Below, piece after piece: positions 42,316 to 42,365 of a stretch of 42,365 nucleotides of DNA (position 1 is its first letter; every line of letters begins with the position of its first letter). Under the pieces are notes generated by a model. The model made no database searches. It saw nothing but the letters and a program-made list of their open reading frames with translations, and was not told the origin of the DNA. The translations under genes were made by a program, and so were the position numbers. This DNA comes from Bdellovibrionales bacterium (GTDB taxonomy: Bacteria; Bdellovibrionota; FAC87; UBA2466), in assembly GCA_005776395.1 (NCBI GenBank), contig SXPJ01000059.1:1-42365 (forward strand), written 5' to 3'.

Positions 42316-42365
42316 GCAAATTTTGGAGTAGATTTCCTCGCGGACATCACAAGTATTTAATTTGA

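Overview
The window is a moderately AT-rich bacterial chromosome segment. Flagellin, NuoBCDI, a bifunctional Rel, many small Sec-exported proteins, lipoproteins and a lytic transglycosylase indicate a motile, respiring Gram-negative. The flagellin with almost no variable domain, the exported proteins without recognisable homologues, and the gene style suggest a Bdellovibrio-like lineage (Bdellovibrionota). That placement is an inference from gene content, not a phylogenetic result.

Layout. 1-4303: a four-helix-bundle protein with a duplicated N-terminus, a minus-strand operon (pseudo-receiver protein, birA, coaX), a flagellin with a folded 5' leader, and an unlisted 33-residue lysine-rich protein. 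4304-8305: nuoB-nuoC-nuoD-nuoI with a rhodanese gene coupled to the end, converging on rpsT; nuoA is not upstream. 8503-10592: two exported proteins of unknown function. 10593-16193: an accessory stretch around tRNA-Leu(CAA). It holds decayed minus-strand coding fragments, an AAA/DUF4143 ATPase, an exported C39-like protein, and an AbiEi/AbiEii toxin-antitoxin pair whose promoter is overlapped by a perfect 11-bp inverted repeat.

16194-23070: an organophosphate-type MFS transporter; a minus-strand pair encoding a signal-peptide-bearing acyl-CoA dehydrogenase homologue and a C39-like protein; a DUF547 protein; a VOC protein; two small unknowns. 23198-28180: an operon-like run of an unknown protein, an isovaleryl-type and a second acyl-CoA dehydrogenase, and pgi, then an FHA-GGDEF diguanylate cyclase that may be read from a leaderless mRNA. 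28181-29930: the 3' end of a group II intron (domains V-VI, no reverse transcriptase) ending 3 bp before a wHTH-HATPase-DUF4325 regulator.

30190-37308: a small lipoprotein, then a tightly packed run mutL-miaA-yicC-remA-gmk-rel for DNA repair, tRNA modification, RNA turnover and guanine nucleotide/(p)ppGpp metabolism. 37313-42365: an exported subtilisin, a small exported protein, a soluble lytic transglycosylase, a lipoprotein, a deletion-fused MBOAT/SGNH-hydrolase pseudogene, and a GC-rich structured element at the edge.

The most unusual items are the exported acyl-CoA dehydrogenase/C39-like pair, the intron remnant against the HATPase-DUF4325 regulator, the AbiE operator-promoter, and the pseudogene scar.
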